Source of the DNA: Candidatus Latescibacterota bacterium
GTDB lineage: Bacteria > Latescibacterota > UBA2968 > UBA8231
DNA length: 64,000 nucleotides
Direction: 5' to 3'
NCBI GenBank assembly: GCA_022819745.1
Contig: JAJEGS010000039.1
Span: 1-64,000 of the forward strand
Under the pieces are notes generated by a model. It did not search any database. It saw nothing but the letters and a program-made list of their open reading frames with translations, and had not been told where the DNA came from. Positions 46,597 through 56,800 of the stretch are shown here, piece by piece. Each line of letters opens with the position of its first letter. Within the stretch, counting starts at the first letter, position 1. Both the position numbers and the translations under genes were made by a program.

Positions 46597-49500
46597 CTAC
46601 AAATACCCAAACAACACCGTAAAATAAGACTTCCATCGCCCCTTATCTGGCACCTCGTCAATCCCATAAGCCACATCCACCTGCACCCGCGTCGGTATGC
46701 TGTAATATGAGATCAAATCAAAACGCAGTTGTCCTCCCACATCCCGCAGCGGACCGTCGCGTCCATACCGTTCGTTCCACTCGCCTATATTTCGGTCCCA
46801 AGCCTTGCCCATGCTACCGTACACCGCGCCATACACTTTGTCGAAATATAGCTGCGCAATGCGCTTGTCCATATTCGGCAGCAGGGGAAAGCGCAGCGTC
46901 GCCGTGCCCATCAGAGCCTTGCGTCCCTCAATGCTGTAAAACGTATAGCCCTTCATAAAGTTGAGACCACCGAGGCGATAGTCGAAGAAACCGCCGACCC
47001 GCGACGTATCAGTGACCGCCTCGCTGTCGATCCAGCCGCTGTATAGCCGCAGGCCCAAGCGAGTATTGCCGGGCATGGCCATGTGCTCTTTCCAATCGAC
47101 GGTAAACTGGTTGTAAAAGAGCTTGATGTAATTCTCGTCGATAAAGGACGACTCTTGGTTAAAGCCCTCTTGGAAAAAGTTGAACATCCGGTCGTAGCGC
47201 ACATAGAGCTGGCGGCCCACAGGGCTTATATCGCGGTCCCGCCGCCGCGCAATCATCTCCATCCGATAGGTCAGCCCCAGCCCAAAGCCGTTGAGATAGG
47301 TAAAACCAAAGGGCCTCTGTCTGGTGCGTTCGAAACCGACCTGACCGTCGCCTTTGGCTTTGCAGACGAGGCAGTCGCTCTCGACACTGGCGTCGTAGCG
47401 GTCATACGTAGCCGAGGCCGTCAACTCCCCATGGCGACCTAATTTGCCACGCACCCCCACGCTGAGTTGGCTCAAGCTGTAGTTGACGCCCGTGACGACG
47501 ATCGTCTTATCCTCCGTACTATCGCCGCGGGCCGAGTGGCGACGCTGGTTGAATAGCTCTAAAAAGAGTGTGGGGCGAAATCCCTTGAACTCGTATATAG
47601 CGAATAGATCGCGGTCTGCATTGGCTGGCGCGATGGCACCCCCGGCGAATACGCTCTGGCGATTGAGCACATCACCAGAGGCGATGTATGCGCCCGCCTT
47701 GAAATGTCCCTCGTCTATGAACAATCTCGGCAGGATCCCGGTCTTGAGATAGTCAATGCCATACGCTTGCGGCGCACTCGGCAATGCGGGCACGGGCGTA
47801 CCGTCCCAATCCAGCGACAAATCCTGAGAGAACCACGCCTCTTCAGCCGCCACTGGCGTCCCCTCGTCGTGCAACCGGCGGATCTCAAAGCCAGCCGTCG
47901 TATAAGCTGCAAAGACGACCTCGCCGTCCGCGCCGACCGATGGGCTAAACGCGCCGCCAACAGTATTAGTTATCTGCCGCAGCGCACGCGTCTCTAAGTT
48001 CAGAGCATAGATATTGAAAATGCCGCTAAAATCCGACGCAAACACAATCTCTGTGCCGTCTGCACTCCACGCCGGGTCGCGGTCCGTACCCAGCGTAGCA
48101 ATTCCAACCCGTAGGGGCACCCCTTGTGGTTGCCCTATTGAATCTCCCTCCGCGTCCAATTCTACCACGGCAATGTCGCGCTGCCCCTCGCGCGCAATCG
48201 CAAACGCCAGCTTGCGGCCGTCGGGCGAAAAGCGCGGCGTGTAGAGCTGGGTGCCGTCCGCGAAATGGGTTAGATAGCGCAACCCCGTGCCGTCGGCCCG
48301 CATCATCGCCAAATTGTTGTTGGTGCCTTTGTTCTGCACGAAGACGATCCACTCGCCATCGGGCGAATAGGTCGGATACAGCGCCCGCATCCCCCGCGTC
48401 AACCGCCTAACACTCGGCGGCTCCGGTCCCGTGCCACTGACCATAGTCGGCACCATCCACAGCATATTGCGCCAAAAACTAGGACCGTCGGCAGCAGAAT
48501 CCCACTCGTAGATATCCGCCTGCCGCGAACCGTATTTGTCCGCCCGGTCGATGCGCGAAAAGAGCAGCTTGCGCCCGTCCGGCGACCAATCCACAGTCGA
48601 AGCCGCCGCCGGGAACGCGGCGATTTCCTCCTCGCCGGTAGCGAGGTCGCGCACGATCAAGCCGTGTGGGTAGTGATGCCGCTTGCGCGTTGACAGATAC
48701 GCCAACTGCTCGCCATTGGGCGCCAGTCGCGGGCGCAAATTGGAAAAGCCAACATCCACGATCCGCTCGCCTTCGCGCAGCGGCCCCAACGCCGCTACCT
48801 GCGCCCGATAGCCCTGCCGCATGGACTCTATCCACTCGCCGTACAACTCGTCCGCGCTCTTGCCCAAGACCTTTTTGCACACCCCGTCAAAGGCAAGTGT
48901 ATGCCACCGCGACGCGGCCCGGTACAGTTCGGCAATTTTCTCTTCGCCGTACGTCTCGGCAATGTAGCGCACCAAGCCAAAGCCGTGGTCGTACACGTAT
49001 TCGTTGCCAAAACCCTGCTTGCCAAAGACGCCCATCTGATCGAAGGATAGCTGCTCGCCCGCCAGCACCAAGGAACGCAGGATCATGTCTCGATTGGCAT
49101 CCCAGCGGTCGTGGCCCGTAGTTGCAGTCCCGTACTGGGCCGCCCCCTCGGCCAGCCACATCGGCATCACCGTGCCCATCACCGGATAGGAGGCAATGAC
49201 ATCTGGGTAGCCGATGAGAATGTCAGGCCGGTTTTTCTCCCGCTGATAGCCAAAGTACTGCAAGTAAAGCGCGGGGACACGCTGCACGCCTTTGCGCGCT
49301 GCCCCCAGCGAAATGATGTGGGCAAACTCGTGGGTAATTACATTGCGCAGCCAGTCTGAACTGCCGCGTAGGTCAAAGTCGTGATCGAGCGACGTAGCCC
49401 AAATCTCAATAGTGTCTTGATAAAAAAAAGCCGCGCCATTGGCGTAATCGTCGTGGTCCTTGAGCACGATCCGCACGCGCCCGTCAGGCGCGTACCCATA

Positions 49501-49701
49501 TAGTTCGGTAAGGGGAGCGTACGCCGCTTCGGCAATGCGCGCCGCCCGTGCCGCCGCCCCTTCCAACCCCTCGTGGTAGAAAATGCGGAAGTGCTCGGTC
49601 TCTACCACCTGCCACTCCAGCTCCGGGTGGTTTTGGGCTAGGGACACACCCGCCCAGCCGATTACTAGGCTGGCCAGCAGTAAGGTCGTCAGTTTCCCCA
49701 T
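46597..49701 (-). CDS. Outer-membrane protein: MA-like metallopeptidase, PD40 propeller and beta-barrel (1034 aa)
   Basis: The signal peptide is MGKLTTLLLASLVIGWAGVSLA. Residues ~25-270 form a peptidase-MA-like domain with HExxH at H124-H128 (VITHEFAHIISLG) and MPMWLAEGAAQY as the third-ligand region. Residues ~300-600 carry PD40/TolB-type repeats (RLAPNGEQLAYLS, SPDGEWIVFVQNKG, SPDGRKLAFAI, SADGTEIVFASD). The last ~350 residues are Omp85-like beta strands ending FTVLFGYL. It is thus a predicted outer-membrane protein with a periplasmic or surface peptidase domain. Its upstream leader is repeated upstream of the porV gene. Confidence 0.75.
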   Translation of the reverse strand: MGKLTTLLLASLVIGWAGVSLAQNHPELEWQVVETEHFRIFYHEGLEGAAARAARIAEAAYAPLTELYGYAPDGRVRIVLKDHDDYANGAAFFYQDTIEIWATSLDHDFDLRGSSDWLRNVITHEFAHIISLGAARKGVQRVPALYLQYFGYQREKNRPDILIGYPDVIASYPVMGTVMPMWLAEGAAQYGTATTGHDRWDANRDMILRSLVLAGEQLSFDQMGVFGKQGFGNEYVYDHGFGLVRYIAETYGEEKIAELYRAASRWHTLAFDGVCKKVLGKSADELYGEWIESMRQGYRAQVAALGPLREGERIVDVGFSNLRPRLAPNGEQLAYLSTRKRHHYPHGLIVRDLATGEEEIAAFPAAASTVDWSPDGRKLLFSRIDRADKYGSRQADIYEWDSAADGPSFWRNMLWMVPTMVSGTGPEPPSVRRLTRGMRALYPTYSPDGEWIVFVQNKGTNNNLAMMRADGTGLRYLTHFADGTQLYTPRFSPDGRKLAFAIAREGQRDIAVVELDAEGDSIGQPQGVPLRVGIATLGTDRDPAWSADGTEIVFASDFSGIFNIYALNLETRALRQITNTVGGAFSPSVGADGEVVFAAYTTAGFEIRRLHDEGTPVAAEEAWFSQDLSLDWDGTPVPALPSAPQAYGIDYLKTGILPRLFIDEGHFKAGAYIASGDVLNRQSVFAGGAIAPANADRDLFAIYEFKGFRPTLFLELFNQRRHSARGDSTEDKTIVVTGVNYSLSQLSVGVRGKLGRHGELTASATYDRYDASVESDCLVCKAKGDGQVGFERTRQRPFGFTYLNGFGLGLTYRMEMIARRRDRDISPVGRQLYVRYDRMFNFFQEGFNQESSFIDENYIKLFYNQFTVDWKEHMAMPGNTRLGLRLYSGWIDSEAVTDTSRVGGFFDYRLGGLNFMKGYTFYSIEGRKALMGTATLRFPLLPNMDKRIAQLYFDKVYGAVYGSMGKAWDRNIGEWNERYGRDGPLRDVGGQLRFDLISYYSIPTRVQVDVAYGIDEVPDKGRWKSYFTVLFGYL

Positions 49702-49801
49702 AGAAGAATCCTCCTCAACTCGTAACCTCTAGTAAAGGCGATCTCACTGCTGCAAAGGCATTCCTCTCCCAATTCCTAATTCTCAATTCCTAATTCCCAA
49801 T
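49702..49801. repeat. Leader region duplicated at 53691-53815
   Basis: Shares GAGTTGAGGAGGA-like ribosome-site sequence, a CTGCTGCAAAGGCA core and AATTC(C)TAATTC short repeats with the region upstream of porV (53691-53815). The following signal-peptide codons (KLTTLLLA) are also shared. Confidence 0.6.
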
Positions 49802-52522
49802 TCACTGACTCACCGCCATTTTGACCACGGCTTCTCCGCGCCGTCCATCGTCGCCGTGCGCGATCAATCGGCATAGATACAGACCGCTCGCATAGTCTTC
49901 CACCGACCACGTGATTTCGCGCTCACCGGCATCCAAACCGTCGCTGCGGAGCTTGCCAACGCGCCCGCCCAACGCATCGAACACCTCCACTTCGATGCGC
50001 CCGGCCGCGCTCAGCGCAAAGCGCAAATGTGCTTCTTCATCCGGGCCGACTGGATTGGGATAGCAATAGACTCGGCCCAGCAAGGGCACCTCGGGCCTTA
50101 CAACGGGCCGACCAGCCACCAGCGCGGTCCGCGATCCAGCCGCATCGGCACCGGCCTGCGGCCAATGGGCCGGTCCTCCGGTGTACTGCGCCGCCACCCG
50201 CTGCAAATCCCACGCATACACAGCCGTGCTATCCAAGGCCGCTAGCCCCAAGCGGCCATCACCTTCTAAGTCTAATACCACCGGCGACCCCGTCGGAGGA
50301 GCGGCCATCAGCAGAGGAAAGCCCGGCAAGAGCCGTCCATCGTCATCTAGGCCAAAAATTCCGCTGTGGCCAGCGACGAATATCTCCTGCTTGCCGTCGG
50401 CATCCACGTCGCAAAGCACCGGCTCAAAGACCAGATCGCCGACCTCGGCAAAGCGCGGCAAGGCCGTAGGAAAGTCGGCTTGGCCTAATCCGTCGGCCCG
50501 CAGAGCGTGTATCGCTCCACCGCGCGCAAGCAAAACCACCTCCAACAAGCCATCGCCGTCCAAATCGCCCAAGACCGGCGGCACGGCGAGCGAGTCGCTC
50601 AACTCGACGACCTGCGATCCGATCTCAACCTGTCCGTCAACCGCGGCAAAGATCCACTCGACTTGGCCGTCGCCATCCAAATCGCCTGCAGCCGAGGGCA
50701 TCATCGGCGACCTTTGATCCTTTAACTCGCCGCTTATGGCATCTACTACGTAAATCTGTTCCGCTCCGACAAGCAGCAACTCGGTCTCCGCACCCACACT
50801 GAAACGCGCGTCCAACGGCACCTCATCCAAGGCGAGCCGCCATAGCGGTTGGTCGGCCCCAACGTCCCACGCGCTAACTTCTGCGTCGCGCCGCAAAAAA
50901 ACCTCGGGCCGGCCATCGCCATCGCCGTCTCCAGCCGCCAGCAACCGCGCCCCTGATACTTGCCACGATGCCACGCCGTCGCCGGTCGCATAGCCGACGC
51001 CACCTCCGGCCTCAAAGAGCAACTCTTCTATTCCGTCGCCGTTCAAATCCGCGGCTTGCAACCGACCGTCGCCCGGCAAATCCCGTGGCCAGCCCGGACG
51101 CGCACGCCCAAAGCGTATGGCCACCTGCATGGTATCGCCGGGCGCGGAAAGCACTTCGATCTCAATGCCGGTGGCCCACTCCCGATTGCTGCGCGAATCG
51201 GGTCGCGTCGCTGGGCCGAACAGCGTTTGTCCGCCGACGAAAAACGGGTCGTCGGGCCATCCCTCGAATTGCAACTCCCACGCACGGCGTGGATTGCCAA
51301 TGTCGCGGTACCCGTCGGCCTCCTCCAAGGCAATTGCCGGCCAATGGGCTTGATTATTCACCGTGGAGTCTTCAGCGCGCGCCAGCACGCCCTCATCCAC
51401 GTGCCACATCAGCACTCCCGACCCCGGGACAAAGGCGTCGTATTCGTCGATCGCCGTCCACACGCTCTCTTCTATAGTGATCTGATCGGGAACGATCCAC
51501 ACCTTATTTTCGTCTTCCCCAACGCCGCGTTGGCCGCGCTGCTGCCTGTTCTCCAGCAAAAAGTACTCACCTGTGGCAATGGGGATGCGCACGGCCTTGG
51601 GCAGATCTCCACTGCGGTCGGTCGCCAGCAGCGATAGTACGGTATCGCGCCTCACCACCACCGGCTCGATCCATCCCAACTGCATCTTGCTCCAAGCCAT
51701 GGGATGCGGCGGCGCAAAGCCGCGCACCCACGCAAGGCTGTCGGTCCGCACATAGCCCAAAGCGTTGGCCCCTATGTCCATCAGACTCCAGCTTCCTAGC
51801 GCCGGCGAGCCAGTAGCGAAATTGGATAACCCAGGTAGTCCCAACTGGTGGCCAAAGAACTTGGCCAGCAAGCCATTGAGACCGGCCCGACCATTGAGAC
51901 TGGGCGATTCTGGCAGGATCCACGCCTGCTCGATCTCCACGCCACCCACGGTCAGCGGGCCATCGTTAAAGCGCACAAAATCGCTCTCGGCTAGGAAGAC
52001 CGAGCGAATGTCGTTCAGTGCGCCGGTCTCGTAGCCGACCCCGGAGTGGAATACGAGGAAACTGTTGAATTCGTCCAAGCGCGGGCCGTCGGGATCGGCC
52101 AGCGCAGCGTGCAGGGCATCGCGCACCAATTCGATCCACTTCGCGCCGATCTCCTCGGTCGTGCGTCCGTTGCCGTAGTGGAGCATAGATTGGGGAAGGG
52201 TGTACGCCTGCTGTGCGACGCGGGGAAATACCTCGGCGGAAATCGCCACCCGACCTGCGGAAACGACCTCGTAATAGCGCGCCAACGCGGTCAAATGCCG
52301 CTCGAAATAAGCGCGGTCGTGCGGCGGCAGGTCGTAGGGCAGCGCGTAGTCCTCCGCCGCTTGCTCTGCCGAGCGCAGATCAAACGCGCCGATGCCAGTA
52401 GTCGTCAGCTCATCGGGATTTTCGCGCGGAAAATCCACGCGCAAGGCCAAAATTCGCCACTCGGCGTCAGCGTCGGTGGTCGCTGACAACAGCAGTGTGA
52501 GGCAGAAGCCCAAGAGGAGCAA
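49802..52522 (-). CDS. Secreted M6-like protein with lost zinc motif, FG-GAP repeats and T9SS-type C-terminal domain (906 aa)
   Basis: The signal peptide is LLLGFCLTLLLSATTDADA; no ATG exists, so TTG 52522 is used provisionally. Residues ~20-400 follow the M6 (immune inhibitor A-type) fold: YEVVSAGRVAISAEV, FLVFHSGVGYETG, GLPGLSNFATG, GSWSLMDIGAN. The zinc motif HExxH is replaced by K221-F-F-G-H225, so it is probably not an active peptidase. Residues ~470-760 contain FG-GAP/VCBS-like repeats (GDLDGDGQVEWIF, DVDADGKQEIFVAG). The C-terminal CYPNPVGPDEEAHLRF...ALGGRVGKL...ASGLYLCRL is a T9SS-type sorting domain. Confidence 0.78.
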   Translation of the reverse strand: MLLLGFCLTLLLSATTDADAEWRILALRVDFPRENPDELTTTGIGAFDLRSAEQAAEDYALPYDLPPHDRAYFERHLTALARYYEVVSAGRVAISAEVFPRVAQQAYTLPQSMLHYGNGRTTEEIGAKWIELVRDALHAALADPDGPRLDEFNSFLVFHSGVGYETGALNDIRSVFLAESDFVRFNDGPLTVGGVEIEQAWILPESPSLNGRAGLNGLLAKFFGHQLGLPGLSNFATGSPALGSWSLMDIGANALGYVRTDSLAWVRGFAPPHPMAWSKMQLGWIEPVVVRRDTVLSLLATDRSGDLPKAVRIPIATGEYFLLENRQQRGQRGVGEDENKVWIVPDQITIEESVWTAIDEYDAFVPGSGVLMWHVDEGVLARAEDSTVNNQAHWPAIALEEADGYRDIGNPRRAWELQFEGWPDDPFFVGGQTLFGPATRPDSRSNREWATGIEIEVLSAPGDTMQVAIRFGRARPGWPRDLPGDGRLQAADLNGDGIEELLFEAGGGVGYATGDGVASWQVSGARLLAAGDGDGDGRPEVFLRRDAEVSAWDVGADQPLWRLALDEVPLDARFSVGAETELLLVGAEQIYVVDAISGELKDQRSPMMPSAAGDLDGDGQVEWIFAAVDGQVEIGSQVVELSDSLAVPPVLGDLDGDGLLEVVLLARGGAIHALRADGLGQADFPTALPRFAEVGDLVFEPVLCDVDADGKQEIFVAGHSGIFGLDDDGRLLPGFPLLMAAPPTGSPVVLDLEGDGRLGLAALDSTAVYAWDLQRVAAQYTGGPAHWPQAGADAAGSRTALVAGRPVVRPEVPLLGRVYCYPNPVGPDEEAHLRFALSAAGRIEVEVFDALGGRVGKLRSDGLDAGEREITWSVEDYASGLYLCRLIAHGDDGRRGEAVVKMAVSQ

Positions 52523-52576
52523 GGGAGCTAAATCGCAGTGTCGCCGCTCGATGCGGCAACGACTCGACGACTCGAC

Positions 52577-52606
52577 TGAGCTCGCCGAAGTCTGAGCTCG
52601 CCGAAG
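52577..52606. repeat. Two 14-nt direct repeats
   Basis: TGAGCTCGCCGAAG at 52577-52590 and 52593-52606. A near-identical inverted copy is at 19180-19195, so this belongs to a dispersed short repeat. It lies in the gap between porV and the M6-like gene. Confidence 0.75.
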
Positions 52607-52634
52607 ACAAAACCAGCGTCCGATGGAAACACCC

Positions 52635-53690
52635 TCAGAAAATGATGTTCATGGAAATTGGCGTATTGTCTCCCAACACTGGCGAGTCCCCTAGGCCAAT
52701 TATATACGCCACATCAAACTGGAAGCGGTTGTATTTTAGGCCGACGCCAAAGGTATTGGTCCTTGCCTCACCATCGTAATCGTACGAAAGCCCGGCTCGC
52801 AACGCGATAAACGCCTCGTCTTCGCGCGCGGAAAGCCCGTATTTGTATTCGCCGCCCACGTGCAGGTCCATCTCTTTGAACTCATTGCTCATGCCCTCGT
52901 CGGCCCATGACTTGGCCAAGTTGCTGACAAAAGACCCATCGGCAATCAGCGGTTTGTACAGGTCAAAGGAGAGCATCAGGTCGTTGTATTGGGTATCCAT
53001 CACGTCGTAGGCCACCCCGACGATGATGTGTTGGGGCAACGGATCGGCTTGTGCGGCGTCGATATAGGCAATTTTGGGGCCTAGGTTGCGCAGAGCCGCG
53101 CCAAAACTGAAGCTGGGGATGGGCCTCCATAAAAATCCCAGATCCACAGCAAAGCTGCTGCCCGTGCCATCACCCTTCTCAATGCCGGCCCCCTGATTGG
53201 CTAAGTGACTGTAGATGAACTTCATGCCAATACCAGCGGACATGTCAGCTCCGATCTGCGCTCCGTAGGCCGCAGACAGCGCCATGTCGTAACTGCGGAA
53301 ATCCCCTAGCTCGTCGCCGCGTTCGTTGGTGCGCCTCTGCTCGCCGAGGTTGAAAAATGCGATGTTGAAGCCAAAGTTGCCCCACCCCTCCACGGGCTGG
53401 GAATAGGCCAGAAACTCGTAGGACAAGTCGTCGGCCAGCTTCGGCAGCCACGCAGTGTGCGAGAAGTGGAGCTTTTTCTTGCTCTGCCCGACCAGCGCGG
53501 CTGGGTTGAAATAGCTCGCCGTGGCGTCATCGGCCACTGCTACGTACGATTCGCCCATGGCAATGGCGCGGGAACCCGGCTCGATCAACAACAGCAGCGG
53601 AGCACTGCGGCTCTCGGGCGTGGCCCGGACCCCATCGGGCAATGCGCCGACGCAAAGGCCAGCCAACAGCAGGGTCGTCAGTTTCCTCAT
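52635..53690 (-). CDS. porV: Outer-membrane protein PorV (351 aa)
   Basis: PorV (LptO) is a FadL-like barrel that carries T9SS cargo from the translocon to the PorU sortase in Bacteroidota. The signal peptide (MRKLTTLLLAGLCVGALPDG) is followed by the defining N-terminal pattern LLLIEPGSRAIAMGESYVAVADD and TASYFNPAALVGQ. Strand-rich sequence with SWRPIPS-like loops (FLWRPIPSFSFGAALRNLGP) continues to a terminal Phe. GAGGAGGA precedes the ATG. The gene sits between the PorU-like C25 gene and the M6-like cargo-type gene, as expected for a functional T9SS module. Confidence 0.85.
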   Translation of the reverse strand: MRKLTTLLLAGLCVGALPDGVRATPESRSAPLLLLIEPGSRAIAMGESYVAVADDATASYFNPAALVGQSKKKLHFSHTAWLPKLADDLSYEFLAYSQPVEGWGNFGFNIAFFNLGEQRRTNERGDELGDFRSYDMALSAAYGAQIGADMSAGIGMKFIYSHLANQGAGIEKGDGTGSSFAVDLGFLWRPIPSFSFGAALRNLGPKIAYIDAAQADPLPQHIIVGVAYDVMDTQYNDLMLSFDLYKPLIADGSFVSNLAKSWADEGMSNEFKEMDLHVGGEYKYGLSAREDEAFIALRAGLSYDYDGEARTNTFGVGLKYNRFQFDVAYIIGLGDSPVLGDNTPISMNIIF

Positions 53691-53815
53691 AGCGGAGTCC
53701 TCCTCAGCTCAAAATAAAATATAAAAATGATGCCTCCTAGTACTAAGGCAATATCACTGCTGCAAAGGCACTCCTCTTGCAATTCGCAATTCCTAATTCA
53801 CCACTCTCGCCATGC
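53691..53815. repeat. Duplicated leader region, copy at porV
   Basis: Upstream of porV. It carries the same CTGCTGCAAAGGCA core, AATTC-type short repeats and GAGGAGGA ribosome site as 49702-49801. On the minus strand TTGCAG, 17 nt and TACTAG can be read as a weak promoter. Confidence 0.6.
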
Positions 53816-56800
53816 TCACTTGGCGACCTGCAAGACGGCGCGGCGCGCGATCGCAGCACCGCTTTCCCGCTCGGCTTCTATTCGATAAATATACGCGCCG
53901 TTGGCCAAACCCGTCGGCGGCGTCCAAGGCACTTGGTTGTAGCCAGCGTGCGTCTGCCCGTCTAGCCGCTCTATCAACCGCCCGGCCAGCGAAAAGACCT
54001 CTATCTGCACCGCACGCATCTCGTCTGCTAGCTCATACGTGAAATAGCCGCTATCGCGCATGGGATTCGGATAAAATAGGACGCTGGCAAGGCTCGTATC
54101 CCCTTCGTCGTCTCCAACCGTGACGACCACGGTCTCACGCGACGAATTGTTGAAGTTGTCCCAAGCCTTCAGGCGGATTTCGTGTTTGCCGGTTTCCAAT
54201 TCGGGCAGGGGAAATTCGATCACGCCCTGCCGATAATCCCCGCCCTGCACGCTGTACAGCTCCGTCAAGGTGAATAGCTCGTCGTCAATGGCCAGCTCGA
54301 TTTCGTGCCCGGTCTCTCCGGTGATGTTGATGCCGCTGGGATCCGCAATTGAGGCCAACAACACCGTCTGTCGCGGAATCGTGCTGCCTTTGGCTCCCTC
54401 GAAGCGCAGGGAAATTTCCGGCCCTTCCACATCCGCTTCTACCCCTTCAGCCGTGCCCGCCAGCACCAGTCCACCCACCGCGCCAAAGGCTGCCGGGCGA
54501 TCATCGCTCCAGACATAGGCGCTGATGCGGCCGTTTTGTCCGCCATACGTAATGTCTTTAGGAACCCGAAACGCGGCGCGGAAGCGGCCCTCGGCTACTG
54601 GAAAGCGGCCGCGAAAAATGGGGGCACCGGTCTGCTGATAAGTATAGCCCTCCAAGTCGCTTTCTTCACTCGAATCAAAAGCCTGCAACCACACTTGGCC
54701 CGCATAGGCGGTGGCCGGCGCACCCGCGGCGTCGAGGACTTGGCCGACGATGGCTACTTCGCCGAGGGCGCGGAGCGAATCGGCCACATCGATCTGCACC
54801 TGAAAGCGCGGCATGGCCAAGCGCGTCGCCGGGTCGCCGAAGAGCGAGTAGCGCTGAATATTGCGGAATGTACTGTAGGCATTGGCAGCGTTGGGGCTAT
54901 ACCGCGGCAGCAGCACTAGCTTGGCTTCGAAAAGGGCTAGCCCAATCGGCACGTGCTCCCGTCCGGTGTGGTACATCTGCCAGTAGAACTGATTGGCCAA
55001 CTGGACATTGGTGCCGTGCCACCCCACCCGGGTCGCGCAGATCATGCCGATCACGCCCCCGTCTTCCTTCTTCAGGAGCGCTTCGGGCATGGAGAGGCGC
55101 ACTGGATCGTCGAACACTCCAACTTGACTCGCAGCCGTGTAGAACAAGGGCAGGCGACTGCCGTTTTTGAGTTTGTCCAAATCGCGGGCAAGCAAGAACA
55201 TACTCTCGTGAGCCAGCACGTTAAGGCTGCCGTGCCCCAAATAAGTCACAGTGAGTGCGCCCTCGTTGAAGAGCCGAATAAACTCGTCGCGGGCCCGCGG
55301 TTTCTCCCGTCCCTCTAAGGGGAATTGGGCGATGTAGAGTTTGATCAAGTCCAGCGAATTGGGCAGGATGTTGCGGGCCATGTATTCGCTATCGTTGATG
55401 AAGAACGACTCGACTTTACCCGGCTCGTCTCGATTGAGCAAGTCGTCCGAGACTAGTGCCTGTCGGCTCTGCCAAGGCCCCAATTCGGGCGCGCGGTCGT
55501 AAGCGATGATTTTATCGACGACCACGTCGGCCTCGGCCGCAGTCTGCACCGTCAGCCGCCCAACGGCCATGTCGGGGTACAAATCGCCGCCCACCACGCG
55601 CGTGTACCACTCGTCGTACGTGCTGTCGCCGTCTTGGAACGGCGGGATCCAATTGCCCTGACTGAGGGCTGAGTTGTTTTTGTAATCGTACGAGCCATCG
55701 CCAATCAAGGCCACAAATACCGGCGCGGGATCCCAGTGCTCGGCCGCGTAGGCGAGAAAATTGCGGATCGCCGCCGGGTCTAAAAGGCCGCCGGAAAATT
55801 CGTCGTAGATGTCTTGGACATCGATGGCCATGGTCCGCAGGGGCGGCCCGAAGCGGTTGTCTTCAGCCCGCCATTGTGCCAAGCGTTCGGCCGCAGCGCG
55901 AAAATCGCGGTGGTAAATCGCCACCCAATCGGCCCCCCGGCTCCTAGTAGTCAAGTCGCCGGGCCAGTCGAGTTCGATGTGCATCGGTCGCTTCCAAGTC
56001 GCCGGGCCGCCTACTGCGTAATGACGCGGCACATCCCTGGGTCGATCCTGAAAAATTACCGTCCCGGCCTGCGCGTCGTACGCGAAGTCCACGACCTCGG
56101 CCAACCCCGCAGACACCTCAAAGACGCGCGGCTGCTCGTCGGCAAAACCCGCGAGGCGGAATTGCGTGGTGCCCGTCAGCGGATAACTGAAAAACAGTTC
56201 GCCGCGCTCGGCGACAAAGCCCCGGCTGTACTCCACCTCGTACCAGTCGAAGCGAGACGGATTGCCGGAGTGAAAGATCCCCAAGTGGTTCAGACCTTCC
56301 TGCGCTCCTTGTGTCGCCCACAGCGTATCGGATGTAACCGGCATCTGGCCCGATTCCTCTGGAATCGCAAAAGCCGCTGTTCCGATAGTCTGTTCGTTCC
56401 AGCGCACCGAAAAACGCGGCTGTGTCCCAGGCACCCCGATAAAGCCCAAACGCACAGCCACCGGCTCGGAGGCGGCCTGCCGCACCACTACCGGAAAATT
56501 GCGCGCATTGCCGCGAAAATCCTCCCAGTACCAAGTGTAACCGGACTTGATGCTATAAAGCTGGGTGAGAATGAACTGCTCGGCTTCCTCGTGGATTCGC
56601 TCCCGATAACTCGTGGGCTGCTGTGGGTCGGCCTCCACCACAGCACCGCTTCTCTGCTCGACCCGCTGCCCCTCGCCTCCACCGCCGAAACCCAGCCAGT
56701 ACGCATTCTCGCGCGTGTAAACATTGTGCCGATACTGAAACGAGCGGCTGGCCGGAACGTAATCCCAGCGGCTGACCGGCTCAGCCCAAAACAAGACGAA

